NCBI RefSeq assembly: GCF_000383875.1
Contig: NZ_KB912880.1
Span: 112,640-176,639 of the forward strand
Length of the DNA: 64,000 nt
Reading direction: 5' to 3'
From: Caldibacillus debilis DSM 16016
GTDB taxonomy: Bacteria; Bacillota; Bacilli; Bacillales; Caldibacillaceae
Shown: piece after piece, positions 1-8,304 of the stretch
How positions within the stretch are numbered: the stretch's first letter is position 1
Layout: each line of letters begins with the position of its first letter
Program-made: the position numbers and the translations under genes
The notes under the pieces: model-generated
Told to the model about the DNA's origin: nothing
What the model saw: the letters and a program-made list of their open reading frames with translations, nothing else
Database searches by the model: none

Positions 1-1
1 G

Positions 2-1195
2 GAAGCGCAGCGTCTGCTTGCGGAAAAGGCCGCCGAGTGGAAAAGGGAGGGCCGGCTGGTCGTTTCTTTTTCCGGCGATGACCTGGTCATCCCGAATGAA
101 AACGTCGTTTTCGACATTCGGCAGACGATGGAAAATGTAAAACAGCGGATCGAACGGCCCTGGTACAAATTTTTCGGCAAAGGGGAAGAATTCCACATCC
201 CCTTCGTCGTGGAGATCCAAATGGAAAAGGAAGAGCTCGCCGGCTGGCCGCCGGCGGTTGACGCGGAAAAAACGTTGGCCCTGGCCGAAGAACAGGCCGG
301 CGTGCTGGGGGACAAAACCATTCGGGCCGTAATGAATGAAAAAGCGGAAACGAAGACCGTCGCCTCCGCGCGGTGGGATGTCCCGGAGGAGTTTTTTCTG
401 GAAAAATGGGTGAATAAACTGAACGGTTTAGAAATCGGGCCGAAAGAAAAATTTTCCTTTAACGAGAACCTCATGAAAAAGGTCCCCGCGGCGAACGCGA
501 AAGAAGGAAGCTATTTGGCTACGATGATGTACGCCCTGTTTTTAGAGACCAATGTGGAAATCCTGGAAAGGCATCCCCACCGGACATTCCCCGATTATGC
601 GGAACCGGGGATCGACGCCTATGTGGACGAATCATTGCAAAAAGATTTCATCGTCTATAATCCCAATGATTTTTCCTATACCTTACGGGCGGAGCTTTCG
701 GGACCGAAGCTGACCTTGTCCCTTCTTTCCGTCGAGCAGCCGGCGGTTTACGAATGGGAAACGGAGAAGGAGGTTTTGCCGTTCCGGACCGTTTACCGCT
801 ACAGCAAGGATCTGCATCCGGGGGAGGAAATCACGGTTCAGAAGGGGCAAAACGGGGCCCGGATCATCGTCAACCGCCTGTGGAAAACGCCCGACGGGGA
901 AACGCTCAAAACCGAGCGGATCAGCCGGGATTATTATCCCCCCGTGCCGGAAATTATCTTGCGTCCGGCTTCGGACCTGAACGAAACAAGCGGTGAGGAG
1001 GCCGAACCGGCCGGCGAACCGCAGGGGAACGGCGGACCGGAAGGAAATCAGGCGCCCGAAGCGGAAGGAACCGGCGGTGAAACGGGGACGAGCGCCCCGG
1101 AGGGAAATGAAACGGCGGACCAAGCCCCGGACGGCAAGACCGGCGATGCGGCCGGAGAGGAGCCTTTGTATGAGGATCCAAACTATGTGAAATAA
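2..1195 (+). CDS. VanW-like surface protein with C-terminal G5-like region (5' partial)
   Basis: The frame is open from base 2, so the N-terminus lies outside the window; the first ATG (128) is probably internal. The central part resembles the VanW family: a LNGLEIGPKEKFSFN segment, then EILERHPHRTFPDYAEPG, then a DFIVYNPNDFSYTL strand region. A G5-like segment follows (HPGEEITVQKGQ ... ISRDYYPPVPEIILRP). The last ~60 residues are a Gly/Glu/Pro/Asn-rich low-complexity tail. The usual VanW GGG-C-Q-S/T-T-LY signature is absent; the equivalent position reads AKEGSYLATMMYALFLE, with no cysteine. The gene sits 66 nt upstream of pilB in the same direction, so a surface or envelope role linked to the pilus is plausible but inferred. 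The family's biochemical function is unknown. Confidence 0.7.
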   Translation, partial: EAQRLLAEKAAEWKREGRLVVSFSGDDLVIPNENVVFDIRQTMENVKQRIERPWYKFFGKGEEFHIPFVVEIQMEKEELAGWPPAVDAEKTLALAEEQAGVLGDKTIRAVMNEKAETKTVASARWDVPEEFFLEKWVNKLNGLEIGPKEKFSFNENLMKKVPAANAKEGSYLATMMYALFLETNVEILERHPHRTFPDYAEPGIDAYVDESLQKDFIVYNPNDFSYTLRAELSGPKLTLSLLSVEQPAVYEWETEKEVLPFRTVYRYSKDLHPGEEITVQKGQNGARIIVNRLWKTPDGETLKTERISRDYYPPVPEIILRPASDLNETSGEEAEPAGEPQGNGGPEGNQAPEAEGTGGETGTSAPEGNETADQAPDGKTGDAAGEEPLYEDPNYVK

Positions 1196-1261
1196 AAGGC
1201 GGACGGCCGGAACGCCGGCATCCGCCGGCTTAAAGACGCGAATGATGCCAATGGAAACGCG

Positions 1262-2926
1262 GTGAAACCGATGTTGAGAAAACGTTTGGGCGATCTGTTG
1301 ATCGAAGCGGGACTGATCACGGAAGAACAATTGAATCACGCCTTGAAGAACAAATCTCCCGATGAAAAGCTGGGCGACGCCCTCCTCCGCGAGGGGTTCA
1401 TTACGGAACAGCAGCTGATCGAGGTACTGGAATTCCAGCTGGGCATTCCCCATATCAATGTCAGCCAGTTTCCCATCGATCAGGATCTCATCCAGCTCGT
1501 CCCGAAGGAATTGGCCAAGCGGCACAACGCCCTGCCGATCCGGAAGGAAAGGAACAAGCTGTTCGTCGCCATGTCCGATCCGCTGGATTATTTTGCCATC
1601 GAGGAGTTGCGGATGGCCACCGGCTGCCAAATTGAACCCGGGATCGCGGCGAAAGACGAGCTGTTCCGCGCGATTACCAAGTATTACGATCTCCAGGAAT
1701 CGATGGAAGAAGCGATCAATGATCTGACGCCGGAGGAGAATTTGGATGAAGTCCGGATTACCGATGAAGATTCCCCGGTGGTCCGGCTCGTCAACCAAAT
1801 CATTGCCAACGCCGTCGCCCAACGGGCGAGCGACATCCACTTGGACCCGCAGGAGACGGAAGTGCGGGTCCGCTACCGGGTGGACGGGATGGTCCGTTTG
1901 GAGCGGACGCTGCCGAAGCATCTGCAAAATATGATCACCGCCCGGATCAAGATCATGGCCGATCTGAACATTACCGAAAACCGGATCCCCCAGGACGGGA
2001 GGATCAAGACGACCGTCAACTTCAAGCCGATCGACATCCGGGTCTCGACGCTGCCGACGATATACGGCGAAAAGGTGGTCATGCGCATCCTCGACTTGAG
2101 CAGCGCCTTGAACCGGCTCGATAAATTGGGTTTCGCCCCGGAAAATTTGGCCCTTTTCCGGAAAATGATCGAAAGGCCGAACGGCATCGTGCTCATCACC
2201 GGGCCGACCGGATCGGGAAAGTCTTCCACCCTGTACGCGGCACTCAACCATCTGAACCGGGAAGAAGTGAACATCATCACGATCGAAGATCCGGTGGAAT
2301 ACCAATTGGATGGCATCAATCAAATGCAGGTCAACGAAGACATCGGCTTGACCTTCGCCAGCGGCCTGCGTTCGATCCTGCGCCAGGACCCGGACATTAT
2401 CATGATCGGGGAAATCCGCGACGTGGAAACGGCGCAAATCTCCATCCGCGCCTCCTTGACCGGCCACCTCGTCCTGAGCACGCTGCATACGAACAGCGCG
2501 ATCGCCACCATCACCCGCTTGAATGATATGGGGATCGAGCCCTTCTTGGTCGCCGCCTCCTTGGCCGGGGTGGTCAGCCAGAGGCTGGTCCGGAAGGTGT
2601 GCCGGGACTGCGGGGAAACGGTCGAGGCGACGGAACGGGAAAGGCGGATCTTTTCCGAAAGAGGGATCGAAATTGAGCGGATCAGGCGGGGAAAAGGCTG
2701 CCCGAGCTGCAACATGACCGGATACCGGGGACGGATCGCCATCCATGAGCTGCTTTACGTGGATGAGGAAATCCGGAAGTTCATTTTGCGGGAGGCCGAT
2801 TCGGCGGAAATCCGCCAATATTTGCGGGAGAAGGGCATGAAGTTCCTGATCGACGACGGATTGATGAAGGTGAAGGAAGGCTTGACGACGACGGAAGAAG
2901 TCCTGCGGACGGTAACGATCGAATAG
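1262..2926 (+). CDS. pilB: type IV pilus extension ATPase PilB
   Basis: A 554-residue GspE/PilB-family hexameric ATPase that powers pilin polymerisation at the cytoplasmic face. The N-terminus holds two tandem MshEN-type repeats, RLGDLLIEAGLITEEQL and KLGDALLREGFITEQQL, the kind that binds cyclic di-GMP in MshE/PilB proteins. The ATPase core shows Walker A GPTGSGKSS, Asp box, Walker B (IIMIGEIRD) and His box (GHLVLSTLHT). A tetracysteine zinc site follows (CRDC ... CPSC). Start: GTG 1262 fits the longest frame; ATG 1271 (MLRKRLGD) is equally possible, and neither has a strong ribosome site. It is first of the continuous pilB-pilT-pilC run. A competence pseudopilus ATPase (ComGA) is less likely, because PilM/N/O and PilT are present. 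Confidence 0.93.
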   Translation: MKPMLRKRLGDLLIEAGLITEEQLNHALKNKSPDEKLGDALLREGFITEQQLIEVLEFQLGIPHINVSQFPIDQDLIQLVPKELAKRHNALPIRKERNKLFVAMSDPLDYFAIEELRMATGCQIEPGIAAKDELFRAITKYYDLQESMEEAINDLTPEENLDEVRITDEDSPVVRLVNQIIANAVAQRASDIHLDPQETEVRVRYRVDGMVRLERTLPKHLQNMITARIKIMADLNITENRIPQDGRIKTTVNFKPIDIRVSTLPTIYGEKVVMRILDLSSALNRLDKLGFAPENLALFRKMIERPNGIVLITGPTGSGKSSTLYAALNHLNREEVNIITIEDPVEYQLDGINQMQVNEDIGLTFASGLRSILRQDPDIIMIGEIRDVETAQISIRASLTGHLVLSTLHTNSAIATITRLNDMGIEPFLVAASLAGVVSQRLVRKVCRDCGETVEATERERRIFSERGIEIERIRRGKGCPSCNMTGYRGRIAIHELLYVDEEIRKFILREADSAEIRQYLREKGMKFLIDDGLMKVKEGLTTTEEVLRTVTIE

Positions 2927-2938
2927 GAGCGGAACATC

Positions 2939-3976
2939 ATGGCGTACCATATCTTGGATTTGCTGAGAAAGGCTTATGAGGAAAAAGCGTCGGATCTTCA
3001 TCTGACCGTCGGTTCGCGGCCGATCCTCCGCGTCCACGGCCAATTGCGGGCCTTCGGGACCGAAGCCCTGACCCCTTTCGATACGGAGGAAATGGCGCGG
3101 CGTTTGGTTCCCGACGACCGGTGGGAAACCTTTCTGACCGAGCGGGAGATGGATTTGAATTTTCAGCTGGATGATGCGTGCCGCTTTCGGATCAATGTGT
3201 TCCATCAGCAAAATTACATCAGCCTCGCGATCCGGATGATCCCGACAAAGATCCCCACTTTGGAACAGTTGAACATGCCGCCGGTCATCGAAAAATTGTT
3301 GGTCAAACCCCAAGGGCTGATTTTGGTGACGGGACCGACCGGGTCGGGAAAATCGACGACTTTGGCGGCGATGATCGATTACATAAACGGGCGTTTTGCC
3401 AAACATATCATCACCCTGGAAGACCCGATCGAATATGTCCACGAACATAAGCGTTCGATCATCAACCAACGGGAGGTCGGCAAGGATACGAAAAACTTTG
3501 CCAGCGGGCTCCGGGCCGCCCTCCGCCAGGATCCCGACGTCATTTTGGTGGGGGAAATGCGGGATTTGGAGACGATCGCAACGGCGGTCACCGCCGCGGA
3601 AACGGGCCACCTCGTTTTGGCCACCCTGCATACGGTGAGCGCCGCCCAAACGATCGACCGCATCATCGACGTGTTCCCTCCCCATCAGCAGGGACAGATC
3701 CGGCTGCAGCTGGCGTCGGTCCTGCAGGGGGTCATCTCCCAGCGGTTGCTGCCGAAAAGGGGGTTGGACGGCCGGATCGCGGCGACGGAAATCTTGGTCA
3801 ATTATCCGTCGGTCGCCAATTTGATCCGGAACGGGAAAACCCACCAAATCCCGAACATCTTGCAGACGGGCAAAGCCCTCGGCATGCACACGCTGGAAAT
3901 GTCGGTCCAATCCCTCCTTTCCAAAGGGGAGATCTCCGAGGAGACCGCAAAAGTCTACATCGGTGCAGGTGAATGA
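2939..3976 (+). CDS. pilT: type IV pilus retraction ATPase PilT
   Basis: A 345-residue PilT. It is shorter than PilB, lacks MshEN repeats and the zinc site, and carries the PilT-type PAS-like N-domain (DLHLTVGSRPILRVHG). Walker A is GPTGSGKST, Walker B is VILVGEMRD, and the His box is GHLVLATLHT. The conserved C-terminal PilT signature reads NLIRNGKTHQIPN. In known systems it depolymerises the pilus and drives twitching and DNA uptake. It begins 12 nt after pilB with GGAGCGG just upstream. Its stop overlaps the pilC start (ATGA), indicating translational coupling. Confidence 0.93.
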   Translation: MAYHILDLLRKAYEEKASDLHLTVGSRPILRVHGQLRAFGTEALTPFDTEEMARRLVPDDRWETFLTEREMDLNFQLDDACRFRINVFHQQNYISLAIRMIPTKIPTLEQLNMPPVIEKLLVKPQGLILVTGPTGSGKSTTLAAMIDYINGRFAKHIITLEDPIEYVHEHKRSIINQREVGKDTKNFASGLRAALRQDPDVILVGEMRDLETIATAVTAAETGHLVLATLHTVSAAQTIDRIIDVFPPHQQGQIRLQLASVLQGVISQRLLPKRGLDGRIAATEILVNYPSVANLIRNGKTHQIPNILQTGKALGMHTLEMSVQSLLSKGEISEETAKVYIGAGE

Positions 3977-5187
3977 TCGTGGCCGTTTACAAATATGTGG
4001 GCAGAACAAAAAAGGGGATGATGAAGAAGGGGACGATCGAAGCCGCGAACAAAAACCAGGCGATCAGCCGGCTCGTGGAGCAGGGCATCCGGCCGCGGGA
4101 AGTGACGGAAGCGAAGGGGCTGCTGTACCGGGAAGTGACGCTCGGGAGGCCGGTCAAACATCAGCACTTCGTCATCTATTGCCGCCAATTCGCCACCCTG
4201 ATCCGGGCCGGGATCCCGATCGTGAAGGCGACGAATATTTTGGCCCGGCAGACGGAAAGCAAGCATTTGCGGAAGGTGCTGCTGCAGATCGAGGACGAAC
4301 TGCGGTCCGGCCGCTCCTTTTCGGAGGCGGCGGAAAAGCATGCGAAGGTCTTTCCGCCGATGTTCACGAACATGATCCGGGCCGGGGAGGCGACCGGCAG
4401 CCTGGATGAAACCTTGGACCGGCTCGCCGCCCACTTCGAAAAGCAGTATTATACGGCGAAAAAAATCCAATCCGCCTTGACCTATCCGGTTTCGATCCTC
4501 ATCATCATGATTTTCGTCGTCGTATTTCTCATGATTTTCATCGTGCCGCGGTTTACCGACATGTTCCGGCAGTTCGGCGCCGAACTGCCGCCGGTGACGA
4601 AAATGGTGATGGGAATGAGCCATGCCGTCGCCAATTACTGGTGGATCGGGCTGCTCGTGCTCCTTGCGGCAGCCGCGCTGTTCGGCTATTTCATGAAAAA
4701 CAGCAAAAAATTCCATTACGGCGTCCATTGGTTCCTGCTTAGGATGCCGGTTTTCGGGAATTTGCTGCAAAAGGCGGCCATCGGCAGGACGGCCCGGACC
4801 CTGTCGTCCCTCGTTTCCAGTTCCGTCCCGATCTTGGAGGCCTTGACGATCACGGAAAGGGTCGCCGGAAATCCGGTGATCGGAAAAGTCATTTTGGAAG
4901 CGCGGGAAAGCCTGGCGAAGGGGAATCGGCTATCGGAACCTTTCGAAAAAAGCTGGGTGATGCCGCCGCTCGTGACCCAGATGATCGCCGTGGGCGAGCA
5001 GTCCGGTTCCCTTGACTTCATGTTGGGCAAGATCGCCGATTTTTACGAAGCGGAAGTCGACCGCACCGTCGATACGTTAAAATCCCTGATCGAGCCGGTG
5101 ATGATCATCCTGCTCGCCGGCGTCGTCGGCACGATCGTCGCATCGATTATCATTCCCCTGTTCTCCATCTATCAGCAAGTGTTATAG
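3973..5187 (+). CDS. pilC: type IV pilus inner-membrane platform protein PilC
   Basis: A 404-residue PilC/GspF family protein with two repeated cytoplasmic GspF domains. Each starts with a FxRQFATLIRAGIPI-type helix bundle (here FVIYCRQFATLIRAG and TARTLSSLVSSSVPI), and they are separated by hydrophobic segments near residues 170-190 and 220-240. A final hydrophobic segment ends the protein (IILLAGVVGTIVASIIIPL). In the family this protein couples PilB/PilT to pilin insertion and removal. The start overlaps the pilT stop by 4 nt. Confidence 0.92.
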   Translation: MIVAVYKYVGRTKKGMMKKGTIEAANKNQAISRLVEQGIRPREVTEAKGLLYREVTLGRPVKHQHFVIYCRQFATLIRAGIPIVKATNILARQTESKHLRKVLLQIEDELRSGRSFSEAAEKHAKVFPPMFTNMIRAGEATGSLDETLDRLAAHFEKQYYTAKKIQSALTYPVSILIIMIFVVVFLMIFIVPRFTDMFRQFGAELPPVTKMVMGMSHAVANYWWIGLLVLLAAAALFGYFMKNSKKFHYGVHWFLLRMPVFGNLLQKAAIGRTARTLSSLVSSSVPILEALTITERVAGNPVIGKVILEARESLAKGNRLSEPFEKSWVMPPLVTQMIAVGEQSGSLDFMLGKIADFYEAEVDRTVDTLKSLIEPVMIILLAGVVGTIVASIIIPLFSIYQQVL

Positions 5188-5285
5188 AAAAAAAATTTCC
5201 CTTCGGGGGGTGGTCCGACGGAAAAAAAGCCAGTCGTTCCTGAAATTTGGAACAGGAAAAAATCATGATATGAGGAGGAAATGAT

Positions 5286-5753
5286 ATGATTCAAAAATGG
5301 AAGAAGCTGAAGAAGAACGAAAAAGGGTTGACGCTGATCGAGCTCCTGGCCGTGCTCGTCATTTTGGGCATCATCGCGGCGATTGTCATTCCGCTGATTG
5401 CAAATGTCATTAGCGATTCGCGGGATAAAGCGATTTTGGCGGATGCTTCGAACATTATTTCTGCCGCAAAACTTGCTCACGCTAACGGAGAAGGGACAGA
5501 GGATAATACTGCAGGAACAATAACTTTTAATAAGGACATATTAAGTAAATATATGGATAAAAAGGTTAAACTAGCAAACGATGATAAGGTAACTTATACA
5601 AAAAGCAGTGGAGAATGGACGATAAAATATAGTAATCTTAAAAAAATTAAAAATGAAGATCTTAAAACCGGTTTAGGGATTAGTAATAATGATGATGAAA
5701 CTACGGATGATCTGATTAATGACTACTTAGATGACAATGCTTTTACCAAATAA
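5286..5753 (+). CDS. pilA: type IV major prepilin PilA
   Basis: A 155-residue class III-signal prepilin. A short basic leader ends in KNEKG, and predicted cleavage before LTLIELLAVLVILG gives a mature pilin with Glu at position +5 and the classic hydrophobic assembly helix. The rest is a small soluble domain rich in Asn, Asp, Lys and Thr, with no cysteines. AGGAGG lies 8 nt before the ATG. From about base 5445 to the stop the DNA becomes strongly AT-rich, with A/T-ending codons (aat, aaa, ttt, ata) unlike every neighbouring gene, while the first ~50 codons have the local composition. This looks like replacement of the surface-exposed pilin domain by recombination or transfer. Confidence 0.92.
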   Translation: MIQKWKKLKKNEKGLTLIELLAVLVILGIIAAIVIPLIANVISDSRDKAILADASNIISAAKLAHANGEGTEDNTAGTITFNKDILSKYMDKKVKLANDDKVTYTKSSGEWTIKYSNLKKIKNEDLKTGLGISNNDDETTDDLINDYLDDNAFTK

Positions 5754-5840
5754 AGGAAATAATGGTGGTGGAGGAGGGGAATAATACACGAACCCTAACT
5801 ATCCTATAATTCTTGCTTTATTTCAACATTCTCAACAACC

Positions 5841-5878
5841 CCAGGCGCTCCCCGGCGCCTGGCCCCTCTCATTTTTTT
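5841..5878 (+). terminator. hairpin after pilA (probable terminator/attenuator)
   Basis: CCAGGCGC (5841-5848) pairs with GCGCCTGG (5855-5862), and CCCCTCTC then a run of seven T follow. The T-run begins 9 nt after the stem, so termination may be partial. This would allow high pilin expression with read-through into pilMNO. Confidence 0.6.
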
Positions 5879-5973
5879 CGGGAAGGGGCCAAGCTTTGGC
5901 CTTTTCCCGAGGAAAATGAACGGTTCCCCCGGCGGAACCGGTTTTCATTTCGGCACAGGACGGTGAACCAGCC

Positions 5974-6960
5974 ATGATCTTGAAAAAGAAAACCGTGAAC
6001 CTGATCGTTGACGATTATGCCATCCGATGCGCGGAACAAAGGGGTTCCGGGCTCGAAGAGATCACCTTGATGGAAAAACCGGTCCCGGAAGGGATGGTGG
6101 AACAGGGCCGGATCGCCGACGAGATCGCCTTCTATGAATTTTTCAAAGGGACGGTCCAGGAATGGGGGATCAAACGGAGGAAGGTCCGTTTCTGCGTCCC
6201 GGATTCCCTTGTGAGCATGAAAAAGGAGACGGTGCCCGAACATGTGAAAGAGAATGAACTTAAGGCCTATTTCCATATGGAGATCGGGAACAGCATCTAT
6301 CTCCCCTTTGAAAATCCGGCCTTCGACGTTTGCCTGTTGCCGGAAAGGGACGCGAACGACGGAAAGCGGAAGGCCCTGCTTTTTTCCGTCCCTCTGGAAG
6401 AATTGAACAAATACTCGGAGATCTTCATCGACGCGGGATTGAAACCGGTGCAGTGCGATATCCGCTCCCTGTCCGCCTACCGGTATTTTGCCGCCGTCGA
6501 GGGGGCGAAGCCGGGGAAAGTCTATTTGTTCCTCGAAGTCAATTTAAATTGGCTCGGGATCACCATTTTTTCCGATGACCTGCCCGAATTTATGCGCTAT
6601 CAGGATTTGGACATCCCGTTGAAAAACTGGAGATGCGTCCCCGCCGGGGAAAATGCGTTCACTTGGGAATATGCCGGGGATGAAACCTATCTGTCCGGGC
6701 TGTTGGAAGACCAGATGGTCGAATTGGAGCGGATCATGAATTTTTACCGTTATTCGATCCATAAAGGGAGGCGAACGGTAACGGGCATCATCCTGTACGG
6801 CGACTATCCGGATTTGGCGAAGGTCCGGGAACGGATCGAAGAGAACTTCACCCTTCCCGTCACGATTTTAAACGGCTATGCTTCCCCGGAAAAAATCGCT
6901 GCCCTGCCCCGTTCCTTCATTCCCGTCCTGGGGCTGGCCTTGAAAGGGGAGTCGTCATGA
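5974..6960 (+). CDS. pilM: type IV pilus assembly protein PilM
   Basis: A 328-residue actin-like PilM/FtsA-fold protein that sits on the cytoplasmic membrane face and binds the PilN N-terminus. Recognisable family pattern: LIVDDYAIRCAE near the start, then FEFFKGTV..WGIKRRKVRFCVPDS and the PFENPAFDV segment, with a C-terminal LPVLGLALKG. Identification rests on fold-like pattern and on the directly following pilN and pilO. The pilM stop overlaps the pilN ATG by 4 nt. Low sequence conservation of the family keeps this slightly below certainty. Confidence 0.82.
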   Translation: MILKKKTVNLIVDDYAIRCAEQRGSGLEEITLMEKPVPEGMVEQGRIADEIAFYEFFKGTVQEWGIKRRKVRFCVPDSLVSMKKETVPEHVKENELKAYFHMEIGNSIYLPFENPAFDVCLLPERDANDGKRKALLFSVPLEELNKYSEIFIDAGLKPVQCDIRSLSAYRYFAAVEGAKPGKVYLFLEVNLNWLGITIFSDDLPEFMRYQDLDIPLKNWRCVPAGENAFTWEYAGDETYLSGLLEDQMVELERIMNFYRYSIHKGRRTVTGIILYGDYPDLAKVRERIEENFTLPVTILNGYASPEKIAALPRSFIPVLGLALKGESS

Positions 6961-7547
6961 TACCTGATATCAATCTCTTGCCCGAATTCGAGCGGGAGCG
7001 GCCGAAAACGAAGCTCATCTTCCTTCTTTTGGTCCTATTGTGGCTATTGCTCTTTGCCGGGCTGTGCTTGATCTATTGGCAAATGAAAAACGACAATGCC
7101 TTCTTGCGGACCGCGGAACAAAATTTAACCATGGAAAAAGCCGCCCTGGAAACGAAGCTGTCGCAAAACGGCCAGCAGGAGGGCCCTTCCCTGGAAAATC
7201 TCGTGGCGTACGCGGAGGGCTTAACGGCGCCCGCCTCCCTTTTGATTGAACATTTAAAGGAGCTTTTGCCCGAGAACGGCTATCTCGTTCAGTACAGCTA
7301 TAATGACGGCCAGCTGACGGTCGTCACGGATTTCGAAACGTTGACGGACCTGTCCGCCTATGTGGAGAAGCTGGGCGTCTCCGAATTCTTTTCCGATGTG
7401 AAAGTAAACGAGGTGAGCGCATTCCGGCTGGAAGAAGGCGAGGAGGAGCAGACGGATTTTGCCGTCGTCCCCCGCTATGAAGCGACGATCCAATTGAACG
7501 TGAACCGGGGGGCGCTGAAAAAGTCGGGAGGGGAACAGGGTGAATAG
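6957..7547 (+). CDS. pilN: type IV pilus assembly protein PilN
   Basis: A 196-residue bitopic membrane protein. The N-terminus starts MIPDINLLPEFE, the conserved PilN motif (INLLP) that docks into PilM. One transmembrane segment follows (about residues 23-42), then a coiled stretch and a small periplasm-side ferredoxin-like domain. It overlaps pilM by 4 nt and pilO by 8 nt, so the three are translationally coupled. It would form the alignment complex with PilO. Confidence 0.85.
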   Translation: MIPDINLLPEFERERPKTKLIFLLLVLLWLLLFAGLCLIYWQMKNDNAFLRTAEQNLTMEKAALETKLSQNGQQEGPSLENLVAYAEGLTAPASLLIEHLKELLPENGYLVQYSYNDGQLTVVTDFETLTDLSAYVEKLGVSEFFSDVKVNEVSAFRLEEGEEEQTDFAVVPRYEATIQLNVNRGALKKSGGEQGE

Positions 7548-8277
7548 TTTTCTGGAAGAAAGGAAAAAACTCGTCTATTTTATCCTCGTCATTCTTTTCT
7601 TGCTGCTCGTCCTCCTTTTCGTCCGCTTTATCCTCCCGCTGAAGGAAGAACAGGCGGCGAAGAAGGCGGAGGTAAACCGGCTGGAGCGGGAGATCGGGGC
7701 CCTGGAGGACCGGCTGGCCGAGCCGGAGGAAGGTTCCGCCGAAAACGAAGAACAATTGAAAAAACGGATCCCGGATCGGCGGGCGATCGATCAATTGCTC
7801 CTTTCCGTGCAGGAGGCGGAATACGCCAGCAATAGCCAGGTGAACTCGATCAGCTTCACCAATTACGACGGGGAGCCCGCAAGCGGCGAAACGGAAACCG
7901 CCCCTTCCCCCGGCGGCGGGGATGCGGAAACCGGCGGCAAAACGGAGGAAGGAGGCGCGGCGCAATCCGACGGTTCCGCCGGTGCGGAAGAGACCGCGGA
8001 AAGCCCGGAAGAAGGGACGGCGGAACCGGCCGATGGGCCGGCCTCCCTTCCGGACAAGCCGGAGAATTTAAAAACGATCACCTTCACCGTGGACGTCGTT
8101 TCCCCGGATTTCGACAGCCTGCTGAAATTTGTGAAGGAATTGGAAAAATTGGAACGAATCCATACAATAGATACGGTCAGTTTTTCCCTGCCGGGGGAAA
8201 AGGAGCGGCTGACGGAGGAGGAAGCCGAAACCGTATCCGCGAAGATCCAGGCAACGACGTTTTACTATCAACCTTGA
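7540..8277 (+). CDS. pilO: type IV pilus assembly protein PilO-like
   Basis: A 245-residue protein starting at GTG inside the end of pilN. It has a short cytoplasmic tail, one transmembrane helix (about residues 12-30), a coiled coil (KEEQAAKKAEVNRLEREIGA) and a C-terminal domain of the PilO type (ITFTVDVVSPDFDSLLKFVKELEKLERI). Between these lies an unusual ~55-residue insert (about 115-172) made almost only of Gly, Glu, Ala, Ser, Thr and Pro. The call relies on position after pilM/pilN plus architecture; overall similarity to PilO is weak. It is predicted to heterodimerise with PilN. Confidence 0.75.
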   Translation: MNSFLEERKKLVYFILVILFLLLVLLFVRFILPLKEEQAAKKAEVNRLEREIGALEDRLAEPEEGSAENEEQLKKRIPDRRAIDQLLLSVQEAEYASNSQVNSISFTNYDGEPASGETETAPSPGGGDAETGGKTEEGGAAQSDGSAGAEETAESPEEGTAEPADGPASLPDKPENLKTITFTVDVVSPDFDSLLKFVKELEKLERIHTIDTVSFSLPGEKERLTEEEAETVSAKIQATTFYYQP

Positions 8278-8304
8278 ACGAAATCGAGAGAAAAGGTAGG
8301 GCCT

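Noticed and set aside
683..4009. 1,108-codon open frame on the minus strand
   Set aside because: It lies antisense to the VanW-like gene, pilB and pilT. Its translation is Arg/Asp/Pro/Phe-rich with no family resemblance; long antisense frames are common opposite GC-rich genes.
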